A stretch of 64,000 nt of DNA from Dyella jiangningensis (GTDB lineage Bacteria > Pseudomonadota > Gammaproteobacteria > Xanthomonadales > Rhodanobacteraceae), in the NCBI GenBank assembly GCA_000632805.1, contig CP007444.1, positions 2,468,772 to 2,532,771 on the forward strand. The letters run 5' to 3'. A program made the position numbers and the translations under genes. A model generated the notes under the pieces. It was not told where the DNA came from. It did not search any database and saw only the letters and a program-made list of their open reading frames with translations. Each line of letters begins with the position of its first letter. Within the stretch, counting starts at the first letter, position 1. Below, piece by piece: positions 8,647-19,317 of this stretch.

Positions 8647-8730
8647 CTGTAGGGGCGCACCTAGTGCGCGACCGCGAAGTTTGGCGTTACCGCTCCGTAG
8701 GCTTTTCGCGCACTGGGTGCGCTCCTGCAT
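8647..8730. repeat. REP-like palindromic repeat pair
   Basis: A GTAGGGGCGCACCTAGTGCGCGACCGC arm and its inverted GCGCACTGGGTGCGCTCCTGCA arm flank a non-conserved centre. It lies between the tRNA terminator and the DUF455 gene. Confidence 0.8.
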
Positions 8731-8770
8731 CGAGGAACAGGGCCGCGAGGCACTCGCGAATCGCCCCTGA

Positions 8771-9580
8771 TCAGTCCTCGAGAGCGAGCGCGGTCAGCCG
8801 ATCCAGTTCTTCATGGTCGAAGCCCGCCTCCAGGCGGGCCGGCCGGTTGAATGGACCGCGCAGATTGCGCCCTATGTAGTCGCGCAGCAAGTCGAGAAAG
8901 GTTTCGCACGGGTCGAGGCCATCGCGTTCGCAGCAATAGCGGAACCAGCGCGTACCGGCCGCCACGTGCGCGACCTCTTCGCGCAGGATCACTTCAAGGA
9001 TCGCCACCGTGCGGTCGTCGCCCACGGAAAGCAGGCGATCGATCATGCCGGGCGTGACATCGAGGCCCCGCGCTTCGAGCACGCGCGGCACCAGCGCCAT
9101 GCGTGCGGTGTCATGGTGTGCCGTCTTCTCGGCCATTTCCCACAAGCCGTTATGGGCATCGAAGTCGCCATAGGCGTGCCCCAGCTCGGCGAGGCGACCG
9201 GACAGCATGGCAAAGTGGCGCGCCTCGTCGTGCGCGCAACTCGCCCAATCGCGGTAGTAGTCCAACGGCTGTCCGCGAAAGCGATACACCGCATCCCACG
9301 CGAGATTGATCGCGTTGAACTCGATATGCGCGACCGCGTGCACCAGCGCGGCACGCCCTTCCGCCGTGCCGAGGCCGCGATGAGGTACCTGGCGTTGGGG
9401 AACGAGTCGCGGTCGCTCCGGTCGACCGGGTGCGCCGATGGGCTCGGGCGGCGGTGACGATGGATCGGGACGAAGTTCGCCGGCGAGAAAGGCCTCCCAG
9501 GTCGCGTGCGTCAGGCGCAGCTTCTCCGACGGATCGGTGGCGTCGAGGCAGCACTTGGCGGCGGCGTGGAGGTCATGCAT
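8771..9580 (-). CDS. DUF455 ferritin-like protein
   Basis: The 269-residue protein matches the DUF455 family (COG2833), a helical ferritin-like fold with no firmly assigned reaction. Potential metal ligands typical of such folds are visible: HAVAHIEFNAINLAWDA (Glu and His in one helix), CAHDEARHFAMLSGRL (HDEARH) and ILREEVAHVAAGTRWF (EEVAH). The ATG at 9580 is chosen because upstream in-frame sequence runs into a REP-like repeat. It lies about 110 bases downstream of purF on the same strand, separated by that repeat, so it may be transcribed separately. A di-metal oxidase or hydroxylase role is possible but not shown. Confidence 0.83.
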   Translation of the reverse strand: MHDLHAAAKCCLDATDPSEKLRLTHATWEAFLAGELRPDPSSPPPEPIGAPGRPERPRLVPQRQVPHRGLGTAEGRAALVHAVAHIEFNAINLAWDAVYRFRGQPLDYYRDWASCAHDEARHFAMLSGRLAELGHAYGDFDAHNGLWEMAEKTAHHDTARMALVPRVLEARGLDVTPGMIDRLLSVGDDRTVAILEVILREEVAHVAAGTRWFRYCCERDGLDPCETFLDLLRDYIGRNLRGPFNRPARLEAGFDHEELDRLTALALED

Positions 9581-9595
9581 GACGGAAGAAATCAC

Positions 9596-9678
9596 TGTGG
9601 GAGCGCACCCTGTGCGCGACAACCGGACGGAGCGGTAACACTGCTGCGCCGCAGTCGCGCACAGGGTGCGCTCCCACA
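9596..9678. repeat. REP-like palindromic repeat pair
   Basis: TGTGGGAGCGCACCCTGTGCGCGAC and the inverted GTCGCGCACAGGGTGCGCTCCCACA are nearly perfect 25-base arms about 33 bases apart. This is the cleanest copy in the window. It sits directly after purF and before DUF455, where it could act as a terminator or mRNA-stabilising hairpin. Confidence 0.9.
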
Positions 9679-9691
9679 ACAGGATTTGCGG

Positions 9692-11167
<1,476 letters not shown>

Positions 11168-11183
11168 GGTTGAAAGCCTGTAA

Positions 11184-11789
11184 TTAGTGAGTCGTTGCCG
11201 GAGCGACCGTGGATGCGGCCGCCGGATGGGTCTGATGCCCGGTCGCTGGTGAAGCGCCCGAGGCTCCCGCCGGCAAGGCGGGCAAATGGTCCAGCAGTGC
11301 CGGGGGATTGAGATAGTGGCGGACACTGTCCGGCACCCGCTCGCCCAGCCACGCAGCCATTCCCTTGAACTGCGGCAACAGCGCCGACTCGTTCCACCAC
11401 GGGTCGCGCGTGAGCGCGGTAAACCCGAGCAGGAACACCGCCAGCGTCACCAGCAACACGCCGCGGACGAACCCGAACACCATGCCCAGCAAGCGATCGG
11501 TACCGGACAACCCGGTGCCCTCGATCAGCTTGCTTACCAAAAAGCGCAACAGCGCTCCGGCAAGCAGCACGGCGAGAAAACAGATGCCGTAACCCACCAG
11601 GATCCGCGCCGACGGCAGCTGGATGCTGTGTTCGAAGTGCTCGGCCACACTCGGACCGAACGTCCACGCCACCCAGAACGCCGCGACCCAGATCGCCAGC
11701 GCCAACACCTCGGAAATGAGGCCACGCCATAGCCCGATCAAGACCGAGACGGCGAGGACCGCGAGAATGATGTAGTCGGCCCAATTCAC
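11184..11789 (-). CDS. cvpA: CvpA family membrane protein
   Basis: The 201-residue protein begins [23 protein letters not shown], the standard CvpA start, and has about four membrane helices within residues 1-120 followed by an Ala/Pro-rich hydrophilic tail. CvpA was named for a need in colicin V production; its cellular role is still loosely defined (envelope stress and bile tolerance in enterics). Its place between a SPOR-domain gene and purF is the classical gammaproteobacterial order. It starts 27 bases after the SPOR gene stop. Confidence 0.93.
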   Translation of the reverse strand: MNWADYIILAVLAVSVLIGLWRGLISEVLALAIWVAAFWVAWTFGPSVAEHFEHSIQLPSARILVGYGICFLAVLLAGALLRFLVSKLIEGTGLSGTDRLLGMVFGFVRGVLLVTLAVFLLGFTALTRDPWWNESALLPQFKGMAAWLGERVPDSVRHYLNPPALLDHLPALPAGASGASPATGHQTHPAAASTVAPATTH

Positions 11790-11816
11790 CGGGTCAGCAT
11801 CTCGATGGGTTCAGGT

Positions 11817-12884
11817 TCATGGGGCGCTGACGACGTTGCCGTCCACGCCCATCTTGGTCTTGATCTCATCGCGGATGCGGACCGCATCGGCCCGCTGGGT
11901 CTGCGGGCCTGCACGCACGCGCCACAGCTGCTTGCCGCTCGCGTTCACCGTATCCACGTAGCCGTCGAAACCGTTCGCGCGGAGCTTGTCGCGCAGCGCA
12001 TTGGCATCGGCCTGGCTGCCCATCGCAGCGATCTGCACCGCCCAGCCACCCGCTTTCGACGAACCCGCCGTCGGCGCGGCTGCGGTCGCGCTGGCCGGCT
12101 TGGCGGCAGGTGCCGGATCGTCCTGCGACGGCGTGGTGGCGCTGCTTTCAAGATGGGCCGGCGCGCCCGGAATGGTCTGGGTGATCTTCAGGCGCGCCGC
12201 CTCAGCGGCCGCACGCGATTCGAACGGACCGGCGGTGACCAGGGTGAGCTGCTTGCCGCCCTGGTTGATGCTGCGGCCGGAAGCCGGATAGCCCAGGCCA
12301 CGCACACGCTGGATCAGGCTCTGTGCGCTCGCGCTCGACGCATAGGCGCTGAGATTGAGCGAGTACTGGCCGTGCGCGGCCGTTGCCGGCGGCGCCGCGG
12401 GCGTGGTCGATGGGGTTGCCGTCATGGAAGCGGTCGTCTTGGCCGGCGCGGCGGTCGTGTCCGCCTTGCCCTGCACCGGAATCACCGGCTGCGACGCGCT
12501 CGAACCCGGTCGCGTGACCGTGGTCGGCTCTGGCTTCTGGCCGGCGGTGGGATCGGTTTCGACATCCTTGGGACGGTTGGAACCGATGTTCACCGTAGCG
12601 AGCTGATCGGACGAACCCACGGGCGCGGCGGCCGGCGCGGGCGTCGGTGCCTGTACGGCCGGCTTCGGCGCAGCCGATGACGCTGCCGCAGGAGCAGCAC
12701 TGGGCGTCAGGCTCATGGTCTTGGTCTGCAGGTCGCGATCCGGCGCCGGCGGAATCGCCAGGCTGACCGTTTCGTCGCCACTCGTGCTGGGCGGATTGCT
12801 GGAGAAGAGCATCGGCACGATCAGTACAGCCAGTGCGATGAGTACGGCAGCGCCCAGCAGACGTGTTTTCAAGACAGGCTCCAA
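11817..12884 (-). CDS. DedD-like SPOR-domain cell division protein
   Basis: The 355-residue protein has a short cytoplasmic N-terminus and one membrane helix (LLGAAVLIALAVLIVPMLF, about residues 9-27). A long Ala/Pro/Thr-rich linker leads to two SPOR-like repeats: one near residues 172-245 (YSLNLSAYASSASAQSLI...) and a second, better match near 278-350 (WAVQIAAMGSQADANAL...). SPOR domains bind denuded septal peptidoglycan, and DedD recruits to the division ring. The position between folC and cvpA is that of dedD in E. coli and Pseudomonas. Two SPOR-like copies instead of one is a mild oddity. Confidence 0.88.
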   Translation of the reverse strand: MEPVLKTRLLGAAVLIALAVLIVPMLFSSNPPSTSGDETVSLAIPPAPDRDLQTKTMSLTPSAAPAAASSAAPKPAVQAPTPAPAAAPVGSSDQLATVNIGSNRPKDVETDPTAGQKPEPTTVTRPGSSASQPVIPVQGKADTTAAPAKTTASMTATPSTTPAAPPATAAHGQYSLNLSAYASSASAQSLIQRVRGLGYPASGRSINQGGKQLTLVTAGPFESRAAAEAARLKITQTIPGAPAHLESSATTPSQDDPAPAAKPASATAAAPTAGSSKAGGWAVQIAAMGSQADANALRDKLRANGFDGYVDTVNASGKQLWRVRAGPQTQRADAVRIRDEIKTKMGVDGNVVSAP

Positions 12885-12933
12885 ACGACAGGGGTGCGGG
12901 AACGGGCGCGATTATACCTGCCCCGCTCCCCGT

Positions 12934-14229
12934 TCAGGCCGAAAGCGGACCTTTCGATTCAGCCAGCACCGCCGAGGCGACGAAGAACGAGCCGAAAGCG
13001 AGCACGCGCTCGCCGTCCCTGGCGGAGGCGCGCGCCTCCGCCAACGCGGAATGCACATCGTCGTGCAGGTCGTAACGCGCACCCGGCAAGGCCAGCAGCA
13101 GCTGATCCAGCAACACGCTGGAAGGCAGACCGCGTGGTGTGTCCCGCTCCAGCCCCGCCAGGTGCCAGTGATCGATACGGGAACCCAGCGCGCGGATCAC
13201 GCCACCTACGTCCTTGTCGGAGAGTGCGCCGTACACCGCATGCACGCGTCCGCCCGGATGCGTGTCGAGCCATTCGGCCAGCGCGCGGGCGGCCTGCGGG
13301 TTGTGCCCGACGTCCACCACCAGCGCCGGATCGCCGCCCAGCGATTCGAGGCGCGCCGCCACGTGGACCGTCCGCAGTCCGGTCGCCGCGGCCGTGCCCA
13401 GGTCAATGGCGGCAATGGCCTCGTCGCTCGCCTGCAGCGCGTGCATCGCGGCGATGGCTGCCGCAGCGTTGGCATATTGCACCGGCGCCGCCAAGGCGGG
13501 ATCGGGCAAAGACAGCCTGGTGCCGTCCGCGTGGTGCCAGCGCCAGCCACCGTTGGCCAGGTGCTCCACGGAAAAGGCGATGCCGGCGCGCTGCACGTTC
13601 GCACCGACGCGCTGGAGCGCTTCAAGCAACCCCTGCGGCGGTTGCGCCTCGCCCACGATGGCCGGTCGACCCGCGCGGGCAATACCGGCCTTCTCGACGC
13701 CAATGCTGTCGCGGTCTGGCCCCAGCCAATCCATGTGGTCCAGATCCACCGTCGTGATGATGGCGACATCCGCATCGATGATGTTCACGGCATCCAGGCG
13801 ACCGCCCAGGCCCACTTCAAGCACCGCGACATCCAGGTTCGCGCGGGCGAACAGATCCAGCGCAGCGAGCGTGCCGAACTCGAAGTACGTCAGCGGGATC
13901 TCGCCACGTGCCGCCTCGATGCGCTCGAAGCTGGCAATCAGCGTTTCATCGGACGCATCCGCACCGGCGATGCGCACGCGCTCGCGATAATGCAGCAGGT
14001 GCGGCGAGGTATAGCAGCCGACGCGCTGGCCCGCCGCGGTGAACATGCTTTCCAGCAGCGCCACCGTGGAACCCTTGCCGTTGGTGCCGCCCACGGTGAT
14101 CACTCGCCGTGCTGGCGCGGGCGCCCCCATGGCTTGCCAGACGGCCCGCACGCGATCGAGCCCGAGCTCGATGCTGCGCACGTTCACGCGTTCCTGGTAG
14201 GCCAGCCATTCGTCGAGAGTACGTGTCAT
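12934..14229 (-). CDS. folC: Bifunctional folylpolyglutamate / dihydrofolate synthase
   Basis: FolC adds glutamate to dihydropteroate and to tetrahydrofolate in the cytoplasm. The ATP-binding loop VGGTNGKGSTVALLE lies near residues 46-60, followed by CYTSPHLLHYRERVRI, which includes the mobile loop and folate-binding region; GLGGRLDAVNIIDADVAIIT and the DHMDWLG motif follow near residues 140-165. Length (431) is normal. The start overlaps the upstream GNAT gene by four bases and the stop is 49 bases before the SPOR gene. Confidence 0.95.
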   Translation of the reverse strand: MTRTLDEWLAYQERVNVRSIELGLDRVRAVWQAMGAPAPARRVITVGGTNGKGSTVALLESMFTAAGQRVGCYTSPHLLHYRERVRIAGADASDETLIASFERIEAARGEIPLTYFEFGTLAALDLFARANLDVAVLEVGLGGRLDAVNIIDADVAIITTVDLDHMDWLGPDRDSIGVEKAGIARAGRPAIVGEAQPPQGLLEALQRVGANVQRAGIAFSVEHLANGGWRWHHADGTRLSLPDPALAAPVQYANAAAAIAAMHALQASDEAIAAIDLGTAAATGLRTVHVAARLESLGGDPALVVDVGHNPQAARALAEWLDTHPGGRVHAVYGALSDKDVGGVIRALGSRIDHWHLAGLERDTPRGLPSSVLLDQLLLALPGARYDLHDDVHSALAEARASARDGERVLAFGSFFVASAVLAESKGPLSA

Positions 14230-14843
14230 GCGAAGTAATTCGTCAGATCGGCGTCGAGGGAACGCAGCCAGAAACGCAGGCGATGAGCCGAGGGTTCCAC
14301 CGCGTCGATTTCGGTCCAGTCCAGCGTGCAGAACATGTCGTCCTGGCGCCGGTAGCCGCGCTTGGTCCAGAACGGGTCGTTGGCGCGGTGATCGCCAGGA
14401 CGACGTGGATCATGGGGCGCGCGCTCCACGGCACAGAACGCCGTCCAGCGGAACCCGCCCTGCTGCCGTGCATGCGACTCGCGCAGATCGAAGAAGCGGT
14501 GGCCAATACCCTGTCCACGGTAGGCCGGCAACAGTACCGACTCGCCGAAATAGAACACCTCGCCGAGCAGCATGCCGCGCTCGACAAAGGGTTGCTGGAT
14601 CGCCGCCACTTCGTCCGCCAACGGGATGCCGGTCGAGCAGCCGACCACCTCGTCGCCATCAAGCGCCAGCACGAACGCGCTGCGCCGGGAGCGCGAGTAA
14701 GCCTCCAGGTAGCGGTGCTCGTACGACATGTCGCCGTCGTAGAGGTAGGGATAGTCGCGGAACACGCGGATGCGCAGCCGCGCAAGCGCATCCAGATACG
14801 GGCGCACACCCTGGCCCATGCTGGTGACGACGCGCACAGTCAT
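14226..14843 (-). CDS. GNAT family N-acetyltransferase
   Basis: The 205-residue protein carries a GNAT fold. The acetyl-CoA binding motif appears as LLPAYRGQGIGHRFFDLRE (Q/RxxGxG/A) near residues 107-125, preceded by the strand FVLALDGDEVVGCSTGIPL. A conserved segment WTAFCAVERAPHDPRRP near residue 138 suggests a specific subfamily, but the substrate is unknown. It overlaps folC by four bases and begins three bases after the NTF2-like gene, so it is part of the same transcription unit. Confidence 0.87.
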   Translation of the reverse strand: MTVRVVTSMGQGVRPYLDALARLRIRVFRDYPYLYDGDMSYEHRYLEAYSRSRRSAFVLALDGDEVVGCSTGIPLADEVAAIQQPFVERGMLLGEVFYFGESVLLPAYRGQGIGHRFFDLRESHARQQGGFRWTAFCAVERAPHDPRRPGDHRANDPFWTKRGYRRQDDMFCTLDWTEIDAVEPSAHRLRFWLRSLDADLTNYFA

Positions 14844-14846
14844 CGC

Positions 14847-15254
14847 TCAAGCACCCTTTACCTGGGCGATCCAGTCCTGGAGGTTGTAGTAGTTGGTGAC
14901 ACGGGCAATGCGCCCGTCGCGGATGTCGAAGAACGCACCACCCGGCAACACGTAACGCTGGCCATGAGCAGGCGGCAGGCCTTCGTCGTCGGCGAGGTAT
15001 TCGCCATGCACCACGTATTCGGCCGCGACGCGGCTGCCGTCGGCATTGGACATCACCGTGATGTCCCGAAGCCGCTCGCGGTAGCAACGATTCATGCGCG
15101 CCATGAAGCCGCGGAACGTATCCAGCCCCGTCTCGCGGTGCCCCTGGTTGATGTCATGCGCCACGTCGTCGGTGAGGTGGCCCAGCATGGCCTCCCAGTC
15201 GCCACGGTTGAAGGCGTCGTAGTAACTCTCGATGAGGGCGATGCTGGTCGGCAT
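14847..15254 (-). CDS. SnoaL/NTF2-like protein (ketosteroid-isomerase-related)
   Basis: The 135-residue protein has the cone-shaped NTF2 fold pattern: the opening IALIESYYDAFNRGDWEAMLGHLTDDVAHD, the mid segment DTFRGFMARMN, and a closing FFDIRDGRIARVTNYYNLQDWIAQV. It resembles the ketosteroid-isomerase-related subfamily often found as a single cytoplasmic domain. A catalytic role as isomerase, hydrolase or binding protein cannot be told from sequence. It is the first gene of the series leading to purF, three bases before the GNAT gene. Confidence 0.8.
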   Translation of the reverse strand: MPTSIALIESYYDAFNRGDWEAMLGHLTDDVAHDINQGHRETGLDTFRGFMARMNRCYRERLRDITVMSNADGSRVAAEYVVHGEYLADDEGLPPAHGQRYVLPGGAFFDIRDGRIARVTNYYNLQDWIAQVKGA

Positions 15255-15392
15255 GGCGGCGTCCGGCGGGGAATCGGGGCCACACAGCTTAAAGCATGGG
15301 TGTCCGCGCCGCAGTGCCGTTCGTGCGAAGAGCTTGGCCCTTTTCGCCCAGGCAGACGCCGCATAGCGACGTCCACCGGCGTGCGCAGGCGA

Positions 15393-15551
15393 TCAGAAAT
15401 GGATGCCGCTGGCGCGCAGCGCCCAGTACATGCCAAACGCCGTCCAGAACATTTTCTTCAGTGCGCGGCCGGCGAGCAGCGCGACCAGTAGCCCCAGCAG
15501 CAGCGGCATGTGTTTTTCCAGCGTGCTGCGGCTGTCGTTGATGATGTTCAT
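15393..15551 (-). CDS. Small membrane protein (52 residues)
   Basis: An open frame from the ATG at 15551 to the stop at 15393 encodes 52 residues with one membrane helix (PLLLGLLVALLAGRAL, about 15-30) and a basic patch after it (KKMF). A strong Shine-Dalgarno (GGAGGG) stands 8 bases before the ATG, which argues for real translation. The Shine-Dalgarno forms part of the 3' arm of a perfect 10-bp hairpin (15560-15584). The gene lies about 100 bases downstream of the copper ATPase on the same strand and may be co-transcribed with it, suggesting a small accessory protein, but no family is recognised. Confidence 0.62.
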   Translation of the reverse strand: MNIINDSRSTLEKHMPLLLGLLVALLAGRALKKMFWTAFGMYWALRASGIHF

Positions 15552-15559
15552 GTGATGCC

Positions 15560-15584
15560 CTCCCGCACCCCTTTGGTGCGGGAG
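15560..15584 (-). promoter_or_regulatory. Hairpin masking the Shine-Dalgarno of the 52-residue protein
   Basis: CTCCCGCACC at 15560-15569 pairs perfectly with GGTGCGGGAG at 15575-15584 around a five-base loop. Read on the minus strand, the 3' arm ends in GGGAG and is followed by GG, so the GGAGGG ribosome site is largely inside the stem. There is no following T-run, so it is not a normal intrinsic terminator for the ATPase. It may tune translation or protect the 3' end of the upstream message. Confidence 0.65.
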
Positions 15585-15648
15585 TCATCTTGCGGATCAC
15601 GCTACCCGTACGGCAGGGTCGGCCGTCAATCATCGCGGGTGACAATCA

Positions 15649-18081
15649 TCACAGCGGGGCACGCCGCAGGCGCAGCGCGTTGCCCACTACCGACACCGAC
15701 GACAGACTCATCGCCAGCGCCGCCACCATCGGCGACAGCACAACGCCCAGCAACGGATACAGCGCACCAGCCGCCAAGGGCACGCCCACGGCGTTGTAGA
15801 CGAAGGCAAAGAACAGGTTCTGGCGGATATTGCGCACGGTCGCCTGCGAAAGCGCACGCGCACGCACGATGGCGGTCAACTCGCCCTTGACCAGCGTGAC
15901 CTTCGCACTCTCCATGGCGATATCCGTACCGCTGCCCATCGCGATGCCCACGTCGGCCACCGCAAGCGCCGGCGCGTCGTTGATGCCGTCACCGGCCATC
16001 GCCACGCGATGGCCTTCCGCCCGCAAGGATTGGATCACGGCCGCCTTGTCGGCTGGCGAAACATCGGCATGCACCTCGTCGATGCCCAGGGCAGCGGCCA
16101 CGGACTTCGCGGTGACGGCGTTGTCGCCGGTCAGCATCACGATGCGCAGGCCGGCCGCGTGCAGGTCCCGGATCGCCTGAGGCGTGCTCGCCTTGATGCC
16201 ATCCGCTACGGCGACCAGGCCGGCCAACCCGCCGTCGACCACCAGGAACATCACGGTGGCACCCTCGGCGCGCATCGCGTCGGCACGATCAAGTGCGGCA
16301 TCGTCAATCGCCACGCCCATGTTCAGGATCATCTGCCGGTTGCCCAGTGCCACAGGATGCCCCTGCACCGAGCCGTCGACGCCGGCACCGGTGACGGAGC
16401 GGAAGTCTTCCACCGCTGGCACGCGGATGCCACGCGATGCCGCGCCGTCGACGATCGCGCGCGCCAGCGGATGTTCGCTCGGTTTTTCCAATGCCGCCGC
16501 AAGCGCCAGCAGCTGGTCGAAGGGATAGGCCCCCAGGCTCACCACATCTTTCAACGTGGGCTTGCCTTCGGTAAGCGTGCCGGTCTTGTCCACCACCAGC
16601 GTATCGATGTCGCGCAGCGCTTCGATGGCCGCGGCATCGCGAAACAGCACGCCGTTCTGCGCGGCCCGACCACTGGCGACCATGATCGAAATGGGTGTCG
16701 CCAGGCCAAGCGCACACGGGCACGCAATGATCAGCACAGACACCGCGGCAATCAGCGCATAAGTCAGCTTGGGATCAGGCCCAAGCCATGTCCACAGCAC
16801 GAAGGCCAGCGCAGCCACGGCCACGACCGCGGGTACGAACCACGCCGCCACGCGATCGGCCACGCGTTGCAGCGGTGCCCTGCTCCGCTGCGCCTGCGCC
16901 ACGAGCGTGACGATCTGCGCCAGCATCGTTTCCGCGCCGACCTTTTCCGCGCGCATCAGCAAAGCGCCGTCCTGGTTGAGCGTGCCGCCAGTGAGCTGAT
17001 CGTCCCTGCCCTTTGCTACAGGCAGAGGCTCACCCGTGAGCATGGATTCATCCACATGGCTGCGGCCATCCAGCACCACGCCATCCACCGGCACCTTTTC
17101 GCCGGGGCGCACGCGCAGCGTGTCGCCTGCATGCACGACTTCCAGCGGTACGTCGTGTTCGCTGCCGTCGGCGTCCACCCGGCGTGCCGTCTTGGGGGCG
17201 AGCTCAAGCAATCCTTTCAATGCGGCACTCGTACGCCGGCGCGCCCGCAGCTCGAGAAAATCCCCGAGCGTCACCAGCGTGACAATGACGGCAGCTGATT
17301 CGAAATACACGGCCACACGACCGTGCATGTCACGAAAGCCCTCGGGAAACAGGCCCGGCGCGAGGAACGCCACGGCGCTATAGATCCACGCCACGCCCGT
17401 CCCTAGCGCGATCAGCGTGTACATGTTCGGCGACCACGGCTTGAGCGAATGCCAGCCGCGGGCAAAGAACGGCGCGCCGCCCCAAAGCACCACGATCGTC
17501 GCGAGCACAGCTTCGGACCAGGCTGCCACCGCGTCCCACGGCGATGGCCAATGCCAACCGAACAGATGCGGCCCCATCGCGATCGCAAAGACGGGCAAGG
17601 TCAACACGAGCAGCGACCAGAAGCGACGCGACATCGCGCGCAGCTCGTGGCCGTCGTCTTCATCAAGGCTGGGCATCATCGGCTCCAGCGCCATGCCGCA
17701 TTTCGGACAATGCCCGGGGCCGACCTGTTGCACTTCCGGATGCATCGGACAGGTGTAGATCGCCCCTGCCGTCGCCGGCGGAGATGCCGGCTGTGGCTGC
17801 AGGTAACGCTGTGGATCAGCCTGGAACTTCTCCTTGCAGCGCAGGGCGCAGAAGTAATACGTGCGCCCGCCATGCTCCATGTGGTGTGCGGCCGTGTGCG
17901 GATCCACGCTCATGCCGCACACCGGGTCCTTCACCAGATGCTCGGCATGATCGTGATGCCCATGGTGATGATGCGGATGCGCCGCCGGCGCCGATGCCGG
18001 TGCGCCGCTGCAGCAGGATGTCGCTGCCGGCGCGGGCTCTGCGCCCTTGGAACTGCAGCAAGCGTGCTTTTCCGTGTTCAT
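15649..18081 (-). CDS. copA: Copper-type (P1B) heavy-metal ATPase with YHS and heavy-metal-binding N-terminal domains
   Basis: This 810-residue inner-membrane pump exports a soft metal, most likely Cu(I). Domains in order: a Cys/His-rich N-terminus (CC at 8-9 and 23-24, His cluster 36-46), a YHS/TRASH domain (DPVCGMSVD to [10 protein letters not shown], about 51-93), and a metal-binding domain ([26 protein letters not shown], about 108-133). Membrane helices follow, with the metal site [12 protein letters not shown], the phosphorylation motif [11 protein letters not shown], the nucleotide motif HPLARAIV and the hinge [22 protein letters not shown]. There is no classical GMTCxxC HMA domain. 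It overlaps the MerR regulator by four bases. Confidence 0.94.
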   Translation of the reverse strand: MNTEKHACCSSKGAEPAPAATSCCSGAPASAPAAHPHHHHGHHDHAEHLVKDPVCGMSVDPHTAAHHMEHGGRTYYFCALRCKEKFQADPQRYLQPQPASPPATAGAIYTCPMHPEVQQVGPGHCPKCGMALEPMMPSLDEDDGHELRAMSRRFWSLLVLTLPVFAIAMGPHLFGWHWPSPWDAVAAWSEAVLATIVVLWGGAPFFARGWHSLKPWSPNMYTLIALGTGVAWIYSAVAFLAPGLFPEGFRDMHGRVAVYFESAAVIVTLVTLGDFLELRARRRTSAALKGLLELAPKTARRVDADGSEHDVPLEVVHAGDTLRVRPGEKVPVDGVVLDGRSHVDESMLTGEPLPVAKGRDDQLTGGTLNQDGALLMRAEKVGAETMLAQIVTLVAQAQRSRAPLQRVADRVAAWFVPAVVAVAALAFVLWTWLGPDPKLTYALIAAVSVLIIACPCALGLATPISIMVASGRAAQNGVLFRDAAAIEALRDIDTLVVDKTGTLTEGKPTLKDVVSLGAYPFDQLLALAAALEKPSEHPLARAIVDGAASRGIRVPAVEDFRSVTGAGVDGSVQGHPVALGNRQMILNMGVAIDDAALDRADAMRAEGATVMFLVVDGGLAGLVAVADGIKASTPQAIRDLHAAGLRIVMLTGDNAVTAKSVAAALGIDEVHADVSPADKAAVIQSLRAEGHRVAMAGDGINDAPALAVADVGIAMGSGTDIAMESAKVTLVKGELTAIVRARALSQATVRNIRQNLFFAFVYNAVGVPLAAGALYPLLGVVLSPMVAALAMSLSSVSVVGNALRLRRAPL

Positions 18082-18503
18082 GCTTCATCCTCCTGATCGG
18101 CCAGCGCACGCAAAATCGGGCAGTGCTCAGGCGAGCCGTGGCCCGGGCAGGCATCGATGAGCTGTTCCAGTCCGTCGCGCACACGCGTGAGCTCCGCAAT
18201 GCGCTCTTCGATCGCGGCAAGGCGTTCCTGTGCCCGCTTCTTCACCGCCTTCACGCCACGCTGGCGATCCGCGGACAGCGCAAGCAGGTCGCGGATTTCC
18301 TCCAATGTGAAGCCGAGATCCTTCGCTCGGCGGATGAAACGCAACTGCCGCACCGCACCTTCGTCGTAACTGCGGTAGCCGGACGCGCGCCGCAGCGGTT
18401 CCGGCAACAGCCCTTCACGCTCGTAATAACGGATGGTGTCGATCGCCACACCGACGCGCTTGGCGACGGCACCGATGGTCATGGGGGTCTGGGGAGTGTT
18501 CAT
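18078..18503 (-). CDS. MerR-family metal-responsive regulator (CueR/HmrR-like)
   Basis: The 141-residue protein has the MerR N-terminal helix-turn-helix ([28 protein letters not shown], about 9-36), a long dimerisation coil, and a C-terminal metal loop with Cys at about 112 and 120 ([12 protein letters not shown]). Two cysteines spaced by seven to eight residues in this loop are typical of Cu(I) or Ag(I) sensors. Together with the four-base overlap into the copper ATPase, this makes a CueR-like copper sensor likely. The ATG at 18503 is only seven bases after a -10 element and has no Shine-Dalgarno, so a leaderless message is probable. An internal ATG eight codons in is the alternative start. 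Confidence 0.92.
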   Translation of the reverse strand: MNTPQTPMTIGAVAKRVGVAIDTIRYYEREGLLPEPLRRASGYRSYDEGAVRQLRFIRRAKDLGFTLEEIRDLLALSADRQRGVKAVKKRAQERLAAIEERIAELTRVRDGLEQLIDACPGHGSPEHCPILRALADQEDEA

Positions 18504-18509
18504 GGGCCA

Positions 18510-18541
18510 AGTCTAGACCTTTGATCAAGGTCTAGAGTCAA
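18510..18541 (-). promoter_or_regulatory. MerR-type long-spacer promoter and operator
   Basis: On the minus strand TTGACT (18541-18536) and TAGACT (18515-18510) are separated by 20 bases. The spacer region is spanned by a perfect inverted repeat, TCTAGACCTT (18512-18521) and AAGGTCTAGA (18527-18536), around five bases. An overlong 19-20-base spacer filled by a dyad is the signature of promoters untwisted by MerR activators. It should control the regulator and copper ATPase together. Confidence 0.88.
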
Positions 18542-18630
18542 GCCCTCTATTCTTCAGACCGAACCGCGGTTCAGGCGTAGTGCTCCCCAGCTCCCGGTAC
18601 GCCATCACCTGGCGTCACCGCTAGGCGAAG

Positions 18631-19317
18631 TCAGGTCACGCTTCCCCGGCCATAGATGTAGAAGTCGGCCAGCGAGCCGGTGTCGTTGTCTCCCGTATAG
18701 GGATACCGGTTGGGGATGTGCCGTAGCAGCCGCCAACCTGGAGCATGGGCGCGCACCCATTGGCTGAACTGGTGATGGCGAACATGCGGGCTTTGCGGGT
18801 TGGATTCGTCCACGTCAGACGAGTAGATGACGACGTATTCCCGCGCGGCGCCGAACAAGGTCTGCATGTACATCTCGTACACCTCGTCCTCGGTGAGGTG
18901 ATAGATCACATCCAGCGAGATCGCGAGCTGGGCGGTCTGTCCAGCGTAATCCTGCACCAGCATGAACGACTTGCTGGCATCACCCGCGAAACGGCGCGAG
19001 CAACGTTCGACGGCGTCCGGGCTGACATCGAGCCCGAGGTACGAGGGGTAGCGCGCCAGCGTCAATTGATTGCCGTCGCCGCAACCGAATTCGATCACGT
19101 CGCGGATGTCGTGGCTCGCCACGAATTCGTTGAGCACGTCAGCCTTGAACTCGGCGAGTCGATTGTACGAACCGGCGCCCGAGTTGCCGCCGTCACGATA
19201 TCGCGTGATCCAGTAGTCCTCGGAGCCGTGGAATGGCTTGGCCGGGCGTATCCAACGCAGGTATACGCTGCGGGCCGCGGGGCCGATGACCGGAATCCGC
19301 TTGATCAACTCTTTCAT
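18631..19317 (-). CDS. Class I SAM-dependent methyltransferase
   Basis: The 228-residue cytoplasmic protein has the Rossmann methyltransferase motif I VIEFGCGDGNQL near residues 74-85, the acidic end of strand 2 in YLGLDVSPDAVERC near 93-106, and motif IV-like LAISLDVIYHLTEDEVYEMYM near 131-151. The N-terminus (VYLRWIRPAKPFHGSEDYWITRYRDGGNSGAGSYNRLAEF) resembles glycan- or surface-related methyltransferases, but the substrate is not known. AGGAG precedes the ATG at 19317. A six-base inverted repeat (ATAACG...CGTTAT, 19330-19348) lies just upstream of that ribosome site. Confidence 0.84.
   Translation of the reverse strand: MKELIKRIPVIGPAARSVYLRWIRPAKPFHGSEDYWITRYRDGGNSGAGSYNRLAEFKADVLNEFVASHDIRDVIEFGCGDGNQLTLARYPSYLGLDVSPDAVERCSRRFAGDASKSFMLVQDYAGQTAQLAISLDVIYHLTEDEVYEMYMQTLFGAAREYVVIYSSDVDESNPQSPHVRHHQFSQWVRAHAPGWRLLRHIPNRYPYTGDNDTGSLADFYIYGRGSVT

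Noticed and set aside
9581..9679. N-terminal extension of the DUF455 gene
   Set aside because: It translates a REP-like palindrome; the family start fits the ATG at 9580.
11168..11326. 53-residue extension of purF
   Set aside because: PurF needs Cys at position 2 after the start Met, which only the ATG at 11167 gives.
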